This document shows positions 8,350 to 16,352 of a stretch of 64,000 nucleotides of DNA, piece by piece; position 1 is the first letter of the stretch, and every line of letters starts with the position of its first letter. The translations under genes and the position numbers were made by a program. Location of the stretch: assembly GCF_004310335.1 (NCBI RefSeq), contig NZ_SIRS01000008.1, positions 1-64,000 on the forward strand. The letters run 5' to 3'. The notes below the pieces were generated by a model. It ran no database searches, was not told the DNA's origin, and saw nothing but the letters and a program-made list of their open reading frames with translations. This DNA comes from Hyunsoonleella pacifica (GTDB lineage: Bacteria > Bacteroidota > Bacteroidia > Flavobacteriales > Flavobacteriaceae).

Positions 8350-9048
8350 TTATAACATATTTTCATCAGCAAAACTAAAATATGCTTTTTCAGTGATTAT
8401 TAAATGGTCTAAAACTCGTATGTCTAAACCTAAAGCAGCAGATTTTAATTTTTGTGTAATACTCTTATCAGCTTCACTAGGTTTTAATGTTCCTGAAGGA
8501 TGATTATGCGATAAAATTAATCCTGTAGCTCCCACCTCTAAGGCATTTTTCAATACCAAGCGTACATCTACCAAAGTACCCGTTATACCGCCTTTACTGA
8601 TTTGATTTTTTTGTATGACTTTATTAGAGTTGTTCAAATAAATAATCCAAAACTCTTCATGTTCTAATTCTCCAATTATGGGTTGCATCAACTCAAAAAC
8701 TGATGTACTTGATGTGATTTTTTTCTTTTCTAATGCCTCTTCTCCTCTGCGCCGTCTCCCTAACTCCAAGGCTGCTGCAATAGTTATAGCTTTAGCTTCT
8801 CCAATTCCTTTAAATTCCATGAGTTGTTTTAAACTAAGTTTACCTAATGCGCTTAAATTATTATCAACACTTGCTAAAATACGTTTACATAGTGTTACAG
8901 CACTTTCGTCTCTATTTCCTGAGCCTATTAAAATGGCTACTAATTCAGCATCGCTTAAAACAGATTTACCTTTATGTAGTAATTTTTCTCGAGGTTGATC
9001 GTCTTGATTCCAATTTTTTATTGAAAAAGATGTAGGTTTTTCTTGCAT
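8350..9048 (-). CDS. radC: RadC family JAB/MPN-domain protein
   Basis: 232 residues. An N-terminal helix-hairpin-helix-type UPF0758 region (about 1-100, with LMEFKGIGEAKA) precedes the JAMM metalloprotease-like domain, with the metal motif SHNHPSGTLKPSEAD and an upstream Glu (EHEEFWIIYL). RadC is named as a DNA-repair protein, but that role is disputed and its true activity is not established. It is the first gene of the minus-strand run down to 3474; the upstream gap of 54 bases to the histidine kinase is short. Confidence 0.92.
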   Translation of the reverse strand: MQEKPTSFSIKNWNQDDQPREKLLHKGKSVLSDAELVAILIGSGNRDESAVTLCKRILASVDNNLSALGKLSLKQLMEFKGIGEAKAITIAAALELGRRRRGEEALEKKKITSSTSVFELMQPIIGELEHEEFWIIYLNNSNKVIQKNQISKGGITGTLVDVRLVLKNALEVGATGLILSHNHPSGTLKPSEADKSITQKLKSAALGLDIRVLDHLIITEKAYFSFADENML

Positions 9049-9102
9049 TGGTTAAAGCTACATTTTTTTTAATTTAATTTCTATTAAAAATGCAGAATTA
9101 AA

Positions 9103-10851
9103 TTATCCTATATGCTTTTTAAAATTTGTTTTACTATACGATTTTAATGTTTCATATAATTTTTCTGGATTAAAAGGTTTACTCATAAAACCATTCATAC
9201 CATAGCGATGCGTCTTTTCTTTAATATCGGTTTGTGCAAAAGCTGTTAATGCTATTATAGGCACATTCGCTTTAGTGGTATCTTCCATATTTCTAATGAT
9301 ACGTGTGGTTTTGTAACCATCTAGAATAGGCATTTGCAAATCCATAAGTACTAAATCAAAACTAAAATCAGGAGATTTAAAATAGTCTAGTACTTGCTCT
9401 CCATTATCTGCAATTACATAGTTTATCTGCCATTTCAAGAAAAAACGTTTTAAAATTAACACATTCATTTTATTATCTTCAGCAACCAAAATATTAATAT
9501 CTAATGGCTTGTATGTAGGTTGCATCTTAATCATGTCTGGTTCAAACGTATTTAACCTATTACTTACCTTATACGCCACTTTAAAAGAGAATGTAGACCC
9601 TTTACCTTCTTCACTTTCAACGAGTAAATCGCTATTTTGTAGCTCTAATAACTTTTTACTAATGGATAATCCTAGTCCCGTTCCTCCATATTTTATGGAT
9701 GTATCAGAAGTGGCTTGCATAAAACTCTCAAATATTGATTCTTGCTTATCTTTTGAGATACCAATTCCTGTATCTTTTACTTTAAATTCTAACTGTACTT
9801 TATTACGAAAAATCCCAAGATTCTTAACACTTAATATAATACTTCCTTTTTCTGTAAACTTTAACGAATTACTTAAAAGGTTTTTTATAACCTGTGTTAG
9901 TTTTAACTTGTCTCCAATGATGTTATGAGGAATATCGTTAGCCTTAACAACATTAAACACTATACCTTTTTTCTCTGTTCTTATACTAAAGTGAGACTTT
10001 AAATTCTCAAGTAAATAAGTTAAACTAAAATCTTTCTCAACTAATTTTAATTTACCTGACTTTATTTTATCAAAGTCTAATAAGTCATTAATTAATCCCA
10101 GCAAGTGCTCTCCAGAATATTTTAAGGCTTTTAGGTGATCTGCTTGTTCAGGTAGATAATCTTCCATTAAAAGAATGTTTGCCAATCCAGTAACAGCATT
10201 TAAAGGTGTTCTTATCTCATGCGACATTGTAGACAAAAATTCGTCTTTAGATTTACTTGCCTTTTGCAACTCAATTTGAGTTTCCTTTAAATTTGTAATA
10301 TCTGTTATGGTACCTATAAATCCAGTAGTATTGTTATGCTCATCATTTAAAGCTTTAGATTTTAATTCAAACCACCTTAAATCGTCTTTATTTTTATGGT
10401 GAAAAATAAATTTGATATACTTATTTTCTCTTGAAAAAAGCTTATCTACATCAATACTACTCTCAATATGCTCTTTTACTAAGAAATCTTTATAATTTTT
10501 ACCTAAAGATTCTTCAATACTATAGCCTGAATATACAGCCCATGCATTATTTAAAAACGTAAAATTACCTTCTACATCTGTTTCGAAAATGATACCACCA
10601 ATATTATCAACTAAATTTTTTAATCTACTCTTAGTTATATCCCTTTCTCTAATTAGTTTTTGATTTAGGGTATATAATTCTTTCGAACTTAGTTCTAATA
10701 TATTTTCTATATGAAGTACATCTTTATCAAAACCTCTATAAGACTCATTAACAAAATCAAGAAACTCTGTAAACTTAGGATTTTCTGACAAATCCTTATC
10801 TACCCGCTTAAGCTGACGTCTTAACAATCTATGATGTTCCCTATTTAACAT
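9103..10851 (-). CDS. soluble PAS-domain hybrid sensor histidine kinase/response regulator
   Basis: 582 residues, no transmembrane segment or signal peptide, so it senses an internal signal or one passed on by a partner. Order: N-terminal helical coiled coil (1-75), PAS/PAC (about 78-190), HisKA with phospho-acceptor His211 in STMSHEIRTPLNAV, HATPase (N box NLLSNSLKF, G boxes DTGIGI and GGTGLGLSISKKL), and a C-terminal receiver with Asp504 in LMDLQMPILDGYK. No output domain is fused. Its ATG lies inside the end of the FIST gene (7-base overlap), so FIST protein is the likely input. Confidence 0.93.
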   Translation of the reverse strand: MLNREHHRLLRRQLKRVDKDLSENPKFTEFLDFVNESYRGFDKDVLHIENILELSSKELYTLNQKLIRERDITKSRLKNLVDNIGGIIFETDVEGNFTFLNNAWAVYSGYSIEESLGKNYKDFLVKEHIESSIDVDKLFSRENKYIKFIFHHKNKDDLRWFELKSKALNDEHNNTTGFIGTITDITNLKETQIELQKASKSKDEFLSTMSHEIRTPLNAVTGLANILLMEDYLPEQADHLKALKYSGEHLLGLINDLLDFDKIKSGKLKLVEKDFSLTYLLENLKSHFSIRTEKKGIVFNVVKANDIPHNIIGDKLKLTQVIKNLLSNSLKFTEKGSIILSVKNLGIFRNKVQLEFKVKDTGIGISKDKQESIFESFMQATSDTSIKYGGTGLGLSISKKLLELQNSDLLVESEEGKGSTFSFKVAYKVSNRLNTFEPDMIKMQPTYKPLDINILVAEDNKMNVLILKRFFLKWQINYVIADNGEQVLDYFKSPDFSFDLVLMDLQMPILDGYKTTRIIRNMEDTTKANVPIIALTAFAQTDIKEKTHRYGMNGFMSKPFNPEKLYETLKSYSKTNFKKHIG

Positions 10852-11972
10852 TCCGCTAAAGTTGTTATAGTCATTGTTTGATTATGAAGCTCACAGGGAG
10901 AGAACTCTCCAAATGGTGCAATTTCTCCATAAGAATAGAATCCTGTTATTTTTGGGTTTTCTCCAACCACATCCCGTACTACTTCTATTTCTTCTTCAAC
11001 CAGCTGTTTCAGTACTAACCTTCTTCCAACACAGCTAATTAAAATTGCCAACTCAGAGTCTTCTTTAAGCTCTTTATTGGCTAAAATTGCTGAATCTTCT
11101 GCTCCTAAAATAAGTCTATCAATGTTAGCTTTCATAAGTCTAACATACGCCCCTTCAGGAATATTTCCAGCAAAGGTTAAACTCTGATCTTCTTCTGAAA
11201 CTGCTAAAATGGTTCTTACCACTGGAGCATTCGTCACTGTTGTTCTTAAGCTTAAAGGAAACAACAAACCAGAACTTGGAAGGTTATTAGCTTCTTTACC
11301 TAAAAACGATTTATAAATTTCTAAAGCTGGCTTTCCATCAAGTTCATAGAGTACATTTTTATCAGACTTTGTTACTAAGCGTTCAATTCCAAAACTATCC
11401 CAACCGCCTTTAGAGCTACATCCTACTTTTAAACTGTCCCCGTAAAAGCCTAAGCCAATTATAGTTTTATCTACAGCTTTGTCTCCATCAATAACAAATG
11501 TTTTATCAAACGATGCACCATCCGCTGCAAGACCTCCAGTAATTGTAACATTTGGTGCTTTACTTTTTAATCCTGTAACTAACTCAGCACCATTTACATT
11601 TAAACCATCACTTAATACTAATACATGTTTTAAATCTTTTGCTAATAAATCCTTAGCTATATCCGTACCAGCTTTTTCGCTACAGTTTTTATCTTCAATT
11701 TTAAACGCAACTTTTTTTAGTGTTGTTTTTTCTAATGCAATTGCTGTTAAAGAAATTGTGTTGTCCTTAACTGTAACATCGCTTATTTCTCCGGCAGTAG
11801 AGCATCCGGTAATTATAGCTTGAGGAAATTTTGAATTTAGGGCTTCTAAAACTTCATCTCGTTGACTAAACTCAGGAGACACAAATAATAGAAATAAATT
11901 GGCATCAATTCGTATATTTTCAATACGCATTTGCCAATTATCTTCGGTTAGAGATAACTGATTTGTTTTCAT
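10845..11972 (-). CDS. FIST domain signal-sensing protein
   Basis: 375 residues with an N-terminal FIST domain (about 25-215: ITGCSTAGEISD, VLVLSDGLNVNG, TITGGLAADGASF) and a FIST C domain (about 220-355, ending EEIEVVRDVVGENPKITGFYSYGEIAPFG). FIST modules are predicted small-ligand sensors, often next to histidine kinases or cyclic-di-GMP enzymes. No membrane segment is visible. The overlap with the downstream hybrid kinase suggests a two-gene input-kinase unit. Confidence 0.92.
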   Translation of the reverse strand: MKTNQLSLTEDNWQMRIENIRIDANLFLLFVSPEFSQRDEVLEALNSKFPQAIITGCSTAGEISDVTVKDNTISLTAIALEKTTLKKVAFKIEDKNCSEKAGTDIAKDLLAKDLKHVLVLSDGLNVNGAELVTGLKSKAPNVTITGGLAADGASFDKTFVIDGDKAVDKTIIGLGFYGDSLKVGCSSKGGWDSFGIERLVTKSDKNVLYELDGKPALEIYKSFLGKEANNLPSSGLLFPLSLRTTVTNAPVVRTILAVSEEDQSLTFAGNIPEGAYVRLMKANIDRLILGAEDSAILANKELKEDSELAILISCVGRRLVLKQLVEEEIEVVRDVVGENPKITGFYSYGEIAPFGEFSPCELHNQTMTITTLAEC

Positions 11973-11991
11973 GGGTTGGCATTTTATATTG

Positions 11992-12021
11992 TAAATATAT
12001 GTATTTTATCGTGTTTTTCAA
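11992..12021 (-). promoter_or_regulatory. putative promoter of the FIST-kinase operon
   Basis: On the minus strand, TTG (12021-12019) is separated by 19 bases from TATATTTA (11999-11992), close to the Bacteroidota -33/-7 pattern TTG-N19-TAnnTTTG with one mismatch at the last base. It lies about 20 bases before the FIST start codon. Confidence 0.4.
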
Positions 12022-12216
12022 ACGTTTTGTCGTATTTTTAAGAATTTATCTTATATAATTATCCGAAAAAACCAACATTTTTAAAATATTTAATACCTAA
12101 TAACTCGAAAATTTCAAGTTTAAAGTTTTAGTTTTTTCTTATGAAAAAGTTAATTTACAGGTAAGGAAATTTGATTTGAAAACTGTACTTTTAGACTACC
12201 TTTCAAGACATAACAA

Positions 12217-12852
12217 ATGCACATACAATCCACCAATATAGCTGAAGTTCGTACCATACTATGGCAAAATAAAGAAGTTACTACCGGAATATTTAAAACG
12301 CCAACACCTAAGCCTATTTACTTAGGACAGGGTGGTGTTAAAGAAGATTATGTAGCTGATACTAAAGTACATGGTGGACATTACAAAGCGTGCTATTTAT
12401 TTTCTACAGATCATTACCCTTATTGGAAAAAGCTATACCCCAACCTTGCCTGGAATTGGGGGATGTTTGGAGAAAACCTTACCGTAAATGGTTTAAATGA
12501 AACGCAAATTAGGGTAGGCGATATTTATAAAATTGGTAATGCTTTGGTACAAGTTACCCAGCCTAGAGAACCTTGTTTTAAGTTTGGAGTAAAATTTGGA
12601 ACTCAAGAGGTTTTAAAACAATTTATAGCACATGGTTTTCCTGGCACTTATGTATGTGTTTTAGAAGAAGGCTTGGTACAAGCCGATGATAACTTAAAAT
12701 TAATTAGCCGTTTAGATAAAAGTCTTAGTGTAGCAGAATTATACAATTTAATATTTTCAAAACACAAAGACCAACAACTTTTAAAAACAGCTATTTCTTT
12801 AGATGTTTTGCCTGAGCGAAAACGAAAGCAATTAGAGAAGTTTATCTATTAA
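12217..12852 (+). CDS. MOSC domain-containing protein (YiiM-like)
   Basis: 211 residues. The MOSC fold is found in the molybdenum cofactor sulfurase C-terminus and in YiiM/YuaD-type proteins that handle molybdopterin or sulfur. Visible features: KVHGGHYKACYLFS, WGMFGENLTV, VGDIYKIGNALVQVTQPREPCFK with the conserved Cys, then a C-terminal helical 3-alpha extension (SVAELYNLIFSK). It is probably a standalone gene; no molybdenum-cofactor genes are in the window. Precise substrate unknown. Confidence 0.88.
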   Translation: MHIQSTNIAEVRTILWQNKEVTTGIFKTPTPKPIYLGQGGVKEDYVADTKVHGGHYKACYLFSTDHYPYWKKLYPNLAWNWGMFGENLTVNGLNETQIRVGDIYKIGNALVQVTQPREPCFKFGVKFGTQEVLKQFIAHGFPGTYVCVLEEGLVQADDNLKLISRLDKSLSVAELYNLIFSKHKDQQLLKTAISLDVLPERKRKQLEKFIY

Positions 12853-12890
12853 AAGACATAAAAAAAGACCAAAAATGTATTCTTAATTAT

Positions 12891-13010
12891 AGCTTTAGCT
12901 AAGTGGATTTATGAGGGGCTTTGAGCATAAATAAAGACCTTGGCTTTGTAAAAACTTTCAACTACCTTCGTTTACCGACGGATATTCGTGACTACGTTAC
13001 CACACATAAG
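12891..13010 (+). repeat. left boundary element of a possible gene cassette
   Basis: This gene-free segment ends in GTTACCACACATAA (12996-13009), which is the inverted copy (13 of 14 bases) of TTACGTGTGGTAAC at 14493-14506, just after the enclosed TlpA-like gene. It also carries the partly self-complementary string CGTTTACCGACGG. I recall similar tracts ahead of variable genes in other flavobacterial genomes but cannot check this here. Confidence 0.5.
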
Positions 13011-13017
13011 ACAAACC

Positions 13018-14505
13018 ATGAAACTAGAAAAAATAATAGTAATAATATATATCATTGGACTTATCGGTTGTTCAAAGAAGAATAATGAAATAATAATCAG
13101 TGGAAAGACAATAGGAGACATTCCTGAAAAAATTGAATATACAATTCCTGTTAATGGAACTTGGTTCTACGGTGCTAAAAAGTCAGTTACTCCTGATTCT
13201 TTGGGTAATTTTAAAATCGCCATAAAATCTAATTTAGCTTCATTCATAACCCTTTACATACCAAAAAAAATTTCAGTACTTATGCTCATAGAGCCGAGAG
13301 AGAAATATGACATTGATTTCCATTTAGATTCAAAAAATGAAAAATTCAAAATAACTGGAACTAGTAATAAAGCTCTTACTTTATACAATTCATTTCCTCT
13401 ACCTGACTTTTATGCGCTTAATACTTCTAATAAGTTATTACAAGATTCCGTTTTAACATCCATTTCATCCAAAATTAGTAAACTCGAGGAAGGCGAAATA
13501 TTTCAGTTCCAAGAACAATTAGAAAAAAAATTAATTACCAAGGACTTTTATGATTTAGCAAAATTGGACAGAGAATACTATTATTCAGCATTGGAAACTT
13601 CAATTGCTAGAACTAGATATGATATCCAGTCAGGTAGTACCGAAAATCAAAACTCTCAAATCATAGGTCTTTCGAAAAAAATATTTCAGCAAACTAGACC
13701 TACTGAATCTTTTGATATCCGCTCTCCATGGTCATTCACTTTGATGAGAAATTACATCAATATCAATCAGCATGTTTCAGGTGTTTTAGACCCTAAAGAA
13801 ATGCAGAAAATCTATGAGGAGGGAAAAATTCATTCCTACAACATTAGAGAAGCCAAAAAATACCTAAAAGGAAAAGCATTAGAATATTATTACGCCACAT
13901 ATATTTTGAGTAATAGCATTTCAAATAAAGAAAACTCCAAAGAGTTAATAACCTTGTTTAAAAATTTTAGGCAAGAATATCCGAATAACAGTTATTCTAA
14001 TTACTTGAGTTCATATATACAGCCAATAATCGATTTTCATAAAAAGATAGAAAAATCATCAGGCAATGAAAAGATAGAATTTATTATTAATTATGAAAGC
14101 ATAAACAGTTTCGACGAACTTATTGAAACTTTTAAAGGCAAGAAAGTCTTTGTAGATATTTGGGGTACTTGGTGCAAACCATGCAAAAGGGAATTTATGC
14201 ATAAAGATAAATATGCTGATTTACTCAAATCAAAAAAAATTGAAAGCCTTTATATCTGTGAAGGAAAGCACAGTAAGCAAAATGTTTGGAAGGAAATGAT
14301 AGAGTTTTATGAATTGGAAGGAAAACATATATTTACAAATGAAAAGCTATATGAAGACATTCAAAGCAGGTTTGGAAAAAACGGATTTGCTTACCCTAGA
14401 TACATACTAGTGGACGAGAATGGAAAGGTTGTAAAAGAACACGCAAGTTACCCCTCAAAAACTGAACAATTGGAAAAGGAAATAAACGAAAATTACGTGT
14501 GGTAA
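13018..14505 (+). CDS. TlpA-like thioredoxin-fold lipoprotein within an inverted-repeat-bounded segment
   Basis: A longer frame begins with GTG at 12988, but the ATG at 13018 gives a proper lipoprotein signal (MKLEKIIVIIYIIGLIGC, Cys18) and is preferred, making 495 residues. The N-terminal 100 residues resemble the DUF4369-type beta domain often fused to these proteins; a long helical middle follows. The C-terminus is a thioredoxin fold with WGTWCKPCKREF (Cys386, Cys389) and the cis-Pro region FAYPRYILVDENG. Predicted envelope thiol-disulfide oxidoreductase. The stop codon lies inside the right inverted repeat, and neighbours on both sides are unrelated. Confidence 0.85.
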   Translation: MKLEKIIVIIYIIGLIGCSKKNNEIIISGKTIGDIPEKIEYTIPVNGTWFYGAKKSVTPDSLGNFKIAIKSNLASFITLYIPKKISVLMLIEPREKYDIDFHLDSKNEKFKITGTSNKALTLYNSFPLPDFYALNTSNKLLQDSVLTSISSKISKLEEGEIFQFQEQLEKKLITKDFYDLAKLDREYYYSALETSIARTRYDIQSGSTENQNSQIIGLSKKIFQQTRPTESFDIRSPWSFTLMRNYININQHVSGVLDPKEMQKIYEEGKIHSYNIREAKKYLKGKALEYYYATYILSNSISNKENSKELITLFKNFRQEYPNNSYSNYLSSYIQPIIDFHKKIEKSSGNEKIEFIINYESINSFDELIETFKGKKVFVDIWGTWCKPCKREFMHKDKYADLLKSKKIESLYICEGKHSKQNVWKEMIEFYELEGKHIFTNEKLYEDIQSRFGKNGFAYPRYILVDENGKVVKEHASYPSKTEQLEKEINENYVW

Positions 14506-14568
14506 CATCGTGTATAATTCATTTCTTCTGAATTTCCTAATCGGAAAATCTTCGCGCTGAATTATGTC
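14493..14568 (+). repeat. right boundary element of the possible cassette
   Basis: TTACGTGTGGTAAC (14493-14506) overlaps the stop codon of the TlpA-like gene and is the inverted mate of 12996-13009. It is followed by a foldable tract: ATAATTCA (14513-14520) pairs with TGAATTAT further on (14558-14565), enclosing a TTTCC-TAATC-GGAAA hairpin. The nested arrangement recalls recombination sites of gene cassettes, but classical integron core sites are not present. Confidence 0.5.
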
Positions 14569-14672
14569 AGTTTTATTTATTAAACTAGTGCTAAACCCAC
14601 GCAACAAATCATACACACCAGTAAACAAAATTAACCAAAATAAATCACTACCCATCAAAATCAAGGTCTCTT

Positions 14673-14700
14673 GTCATCCCGCACTTGATGCGGAATCCAC
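14673..14700. repeat. short dispersed palindromic unit
   Basis: CCGCA-CTTGA-TGCGG hairpin within GTCATCCCGCACTTGATGCG. It resembles the small GTCAT-starting palindromic units scattered in many bacterial genomes, and a related unit occurs at 16284-16326. The rest of 14569-14756 shows no gene or other signal. Confidence 0.5.
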
Positions 14701-14756
14701 AACAAAAACACAAATCATGAGATACTAAAACGAGTTAAGGTAACAAACCAAGATAG

Positions 14757-16112
14757 TTAATTAATCAGCCCTTTAACAGCCTCAAAATCCAAACCTCCAT
14801 AATTACCAGAGCTCATTAGCAATAACGCTTTATCATCAAAGTTTTGCGAGAACAAAAAGTTTTTAAAATCGTCTGGATGGGTATAAATAATTAAATCGTC
14901 TCGTTGAAAAGCTTTAGCAATTTGCTCATGTGTGACTTCTTCCAATTTCTTTATTTCTACAGCATGTGGGGAATAAAACACAACAGCTACATCTGCAGCA
15001 TCCAATGCGCCTTTGTATTCTTTTAAAAATTCAGCATTTAAACTACTGTAGGTATGTAATTCTAAACAAGCTACCAAAGTTCTGTTTTGGTATTGTTCTT
15101 TTACTGCTTTTGTAGTAGCTTCTACTTTACTTGGGGAATGTGCAAAATCTTTATAAGCCACATTTTTTGCGCTTTCTGCTATTTTTTCAAGGCGCTTGCT
15201 AGCCCCTTTAAAAGTTGATATGGCTTCGTAAAAATCATCTTCATCAATACCCATGTGTTGGCAAATCCATTTGGCTCCAGCTAAATTGTTCAGGTTGTGT
15301 TTTCCAAATACTTCAATTGGTAAATCGCCTTCTGGTGTTTCTAAAAGTGTTTGTCCGTTTTCAACGGTATATGTTGGGGTTTGATAAGGCAATTTCCTAA
15401 TAGTGTTTGCGCTTGCCTCTACCACACGTTTTACTTCTGGGTCTTCTTCGTTATAATTTATACTGCCACCTGACACTATCGAATCTACAAAAATGCTAAA
15501 CTGCTCCACATAATTTTCGTAAGTTGGAAATACGTTTATATGGTCCCAAGCTATACCACTTAAAAGCGCAATATTTGGTTTGTATAAGTGAAATTTTGGT
15601 CGTCTATCAATAGGAGAGCTTAAATATTCATCACCTTCTAAAACTATAAAATCGTTATCCTCGGTAAGCTTTACCATTACATCAAAACCTTCTAACTGTG
15701 CGCCTACCATGTAGTCGACATCTCTATCGTGGTAATGCATAACGTGCAGAATCATCGAGGTAATGGTGGTTTTACCATGACTTCCACCAATTACTACTCG
15801 GGTTTTATGTTTAGATTGTTCGTACAAAAACTCTGGATAACTGTAAATTTTTACACCTAATTCTTGAGCCTTTAATAGTTCTGGGTTATTTTCCTTAGCA
15901 TGCATTCCCAAAACAATGGCATCTAAATTTGAAGTGATTTTTTCGGGATACCAACCAAATGCTTCTGGCAATAAACCTTTTGTCTCTAATCTGGATTTTG
16001 AGGGTTCGAAAATAGTATCATCGCTTCCTGTGACGTTGTATCCTTTGTTATGCAAGGCTAAGGCTAAATTGTGCATTGCAGCACCACCAATGGCTATAAA
16101 ATGTACGTTCAT
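14757..16112 (-). CDS. mpl: UDP-N-acetylmuramate:L-alanyl-gamma-D-glutamyl-meso-DAP ligase (Mpl)
   Basis: Mur ligase that attaches recycled murein tripeptide to UDP-MurNAc using ATP; cytoplasmic. 451 residues. N-terminal Rossmann region with FIAIGGAAMHNLALAL, ATP-binding loop IGGSHGKTT, central domain SGIAWDHINVFPTYENY, and the C-terminal domain starting with KDFAHSPSKVEAT. The AMH and DHINVFPTY signatures favour Mpl over MurC. It stands alone between repeat-rich intergenic regions. Confidence 0.92.
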   Translation of the reverse strand: MNVHFIAIGGAAMHNLALALHNKGYNVTGSDDTIFEPSKSRLETKGLLPEAFGWYPEKITSNLDAIVLGMHAKENNPELLKAQELGVKIYSYPEFLYEQSKHKTRVVIGGSHGKTTITSMILHVMHYHDRDVDYMVGAQLEGFDVMVKLTEDNDFIVLEGDEYLSSPIDRRPKFHLYKPNIALLSGIAWDHINVFPTYENYVEQFSIFVDSIVSGGSINYNEEDPEVKRVVEASANTIRKLPYQTPTYTVENGQTLLETPEGDLPIEVFGKHNLNNLAGAKWICQHMGIDEDDFYEAISTFKGASKRLEKIAESAKNVAYKDFAHSPSKVEATTKAVKEQYQNRTLVACLELHTYSSLNAEFLKEYKGALDAADVAVVFYSPHAVEIKKLEEVTHEQIAKAFQRDDLIIYTHPDDFKNFLFSQNFDDKALLLMSSGNYGGLDFEAVKGLIN

Positions 16113-16208
16113 GTAACAAATATCAAACTATCAGTTTAAAGTTCAAAAAGTTTAATGTATAAAAGTTAGAATTGCACATAAAAAGATGGATGTTTCTTTG
16201 TGTGTTAA

Positions 16209-16229
16209 GGATTGCAGCGGCATCCTTTT
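16209..16229 (+). repeat. dispersed structured element, copy B (left half only)
   Basis: Shares the exact core GGATTGCAGCGGCATCC plus the following T run with copy A at 2059, but the AAAGCCCGACC half and closing helix are missing. It is probably a truncated copy. Confidence 0.6.
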
Positions 16230-16283
16230 GTTTTATTCAAAAAGAAAACAGTTTAACTTTAGATACGCTTATTGTTTTAATGG

Positions 16284-16326
16284 ATTCCTGCCTTACTGAA
16301 ACAAGTTCAGCACATGTCGCAGGAAT
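16284..16326. repeat. nested palindromic unit
   Basis: Outer arms ATTCCTGC (16284-16291) and GCAGGAAT (16319-16326) are perfect; an inner stem CTGAA-ACAAG-TTCAG lies at 16296-16310. This matches the general form of GTCATTCCTGC-type dispersed intergenic repeats. A plus-strand reading frame across 16172-16387 runs only through repeats and is not a gene. Confidence 0.6.
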
Positions 16327-16352
16327 GACAAAACAAAAGACCTGCCCAAATG

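Noticed and set aside
12988-13017. Earlier GTG start for the TlpA-like lipoprotein
   Set aside because: It would place extra residues before a clean lipoprotein signal and would lie inside the inverted repeat; ATG 13018 fits better.
12891-14568. Interpretation of the cassette as a classical integron cassette
   Set aside because: The expected RYYYAAC/GTTRRRY core sites are not found at the boundaries and no integrase is in the window; only a cassette-like organisation can be claimed.
14455-14664. Minus-strand frame of 69 residues next to the TlpA-like gene
   Set aside because: It covers the 3' end of that gene and the foldable right boundary element; likely chance.
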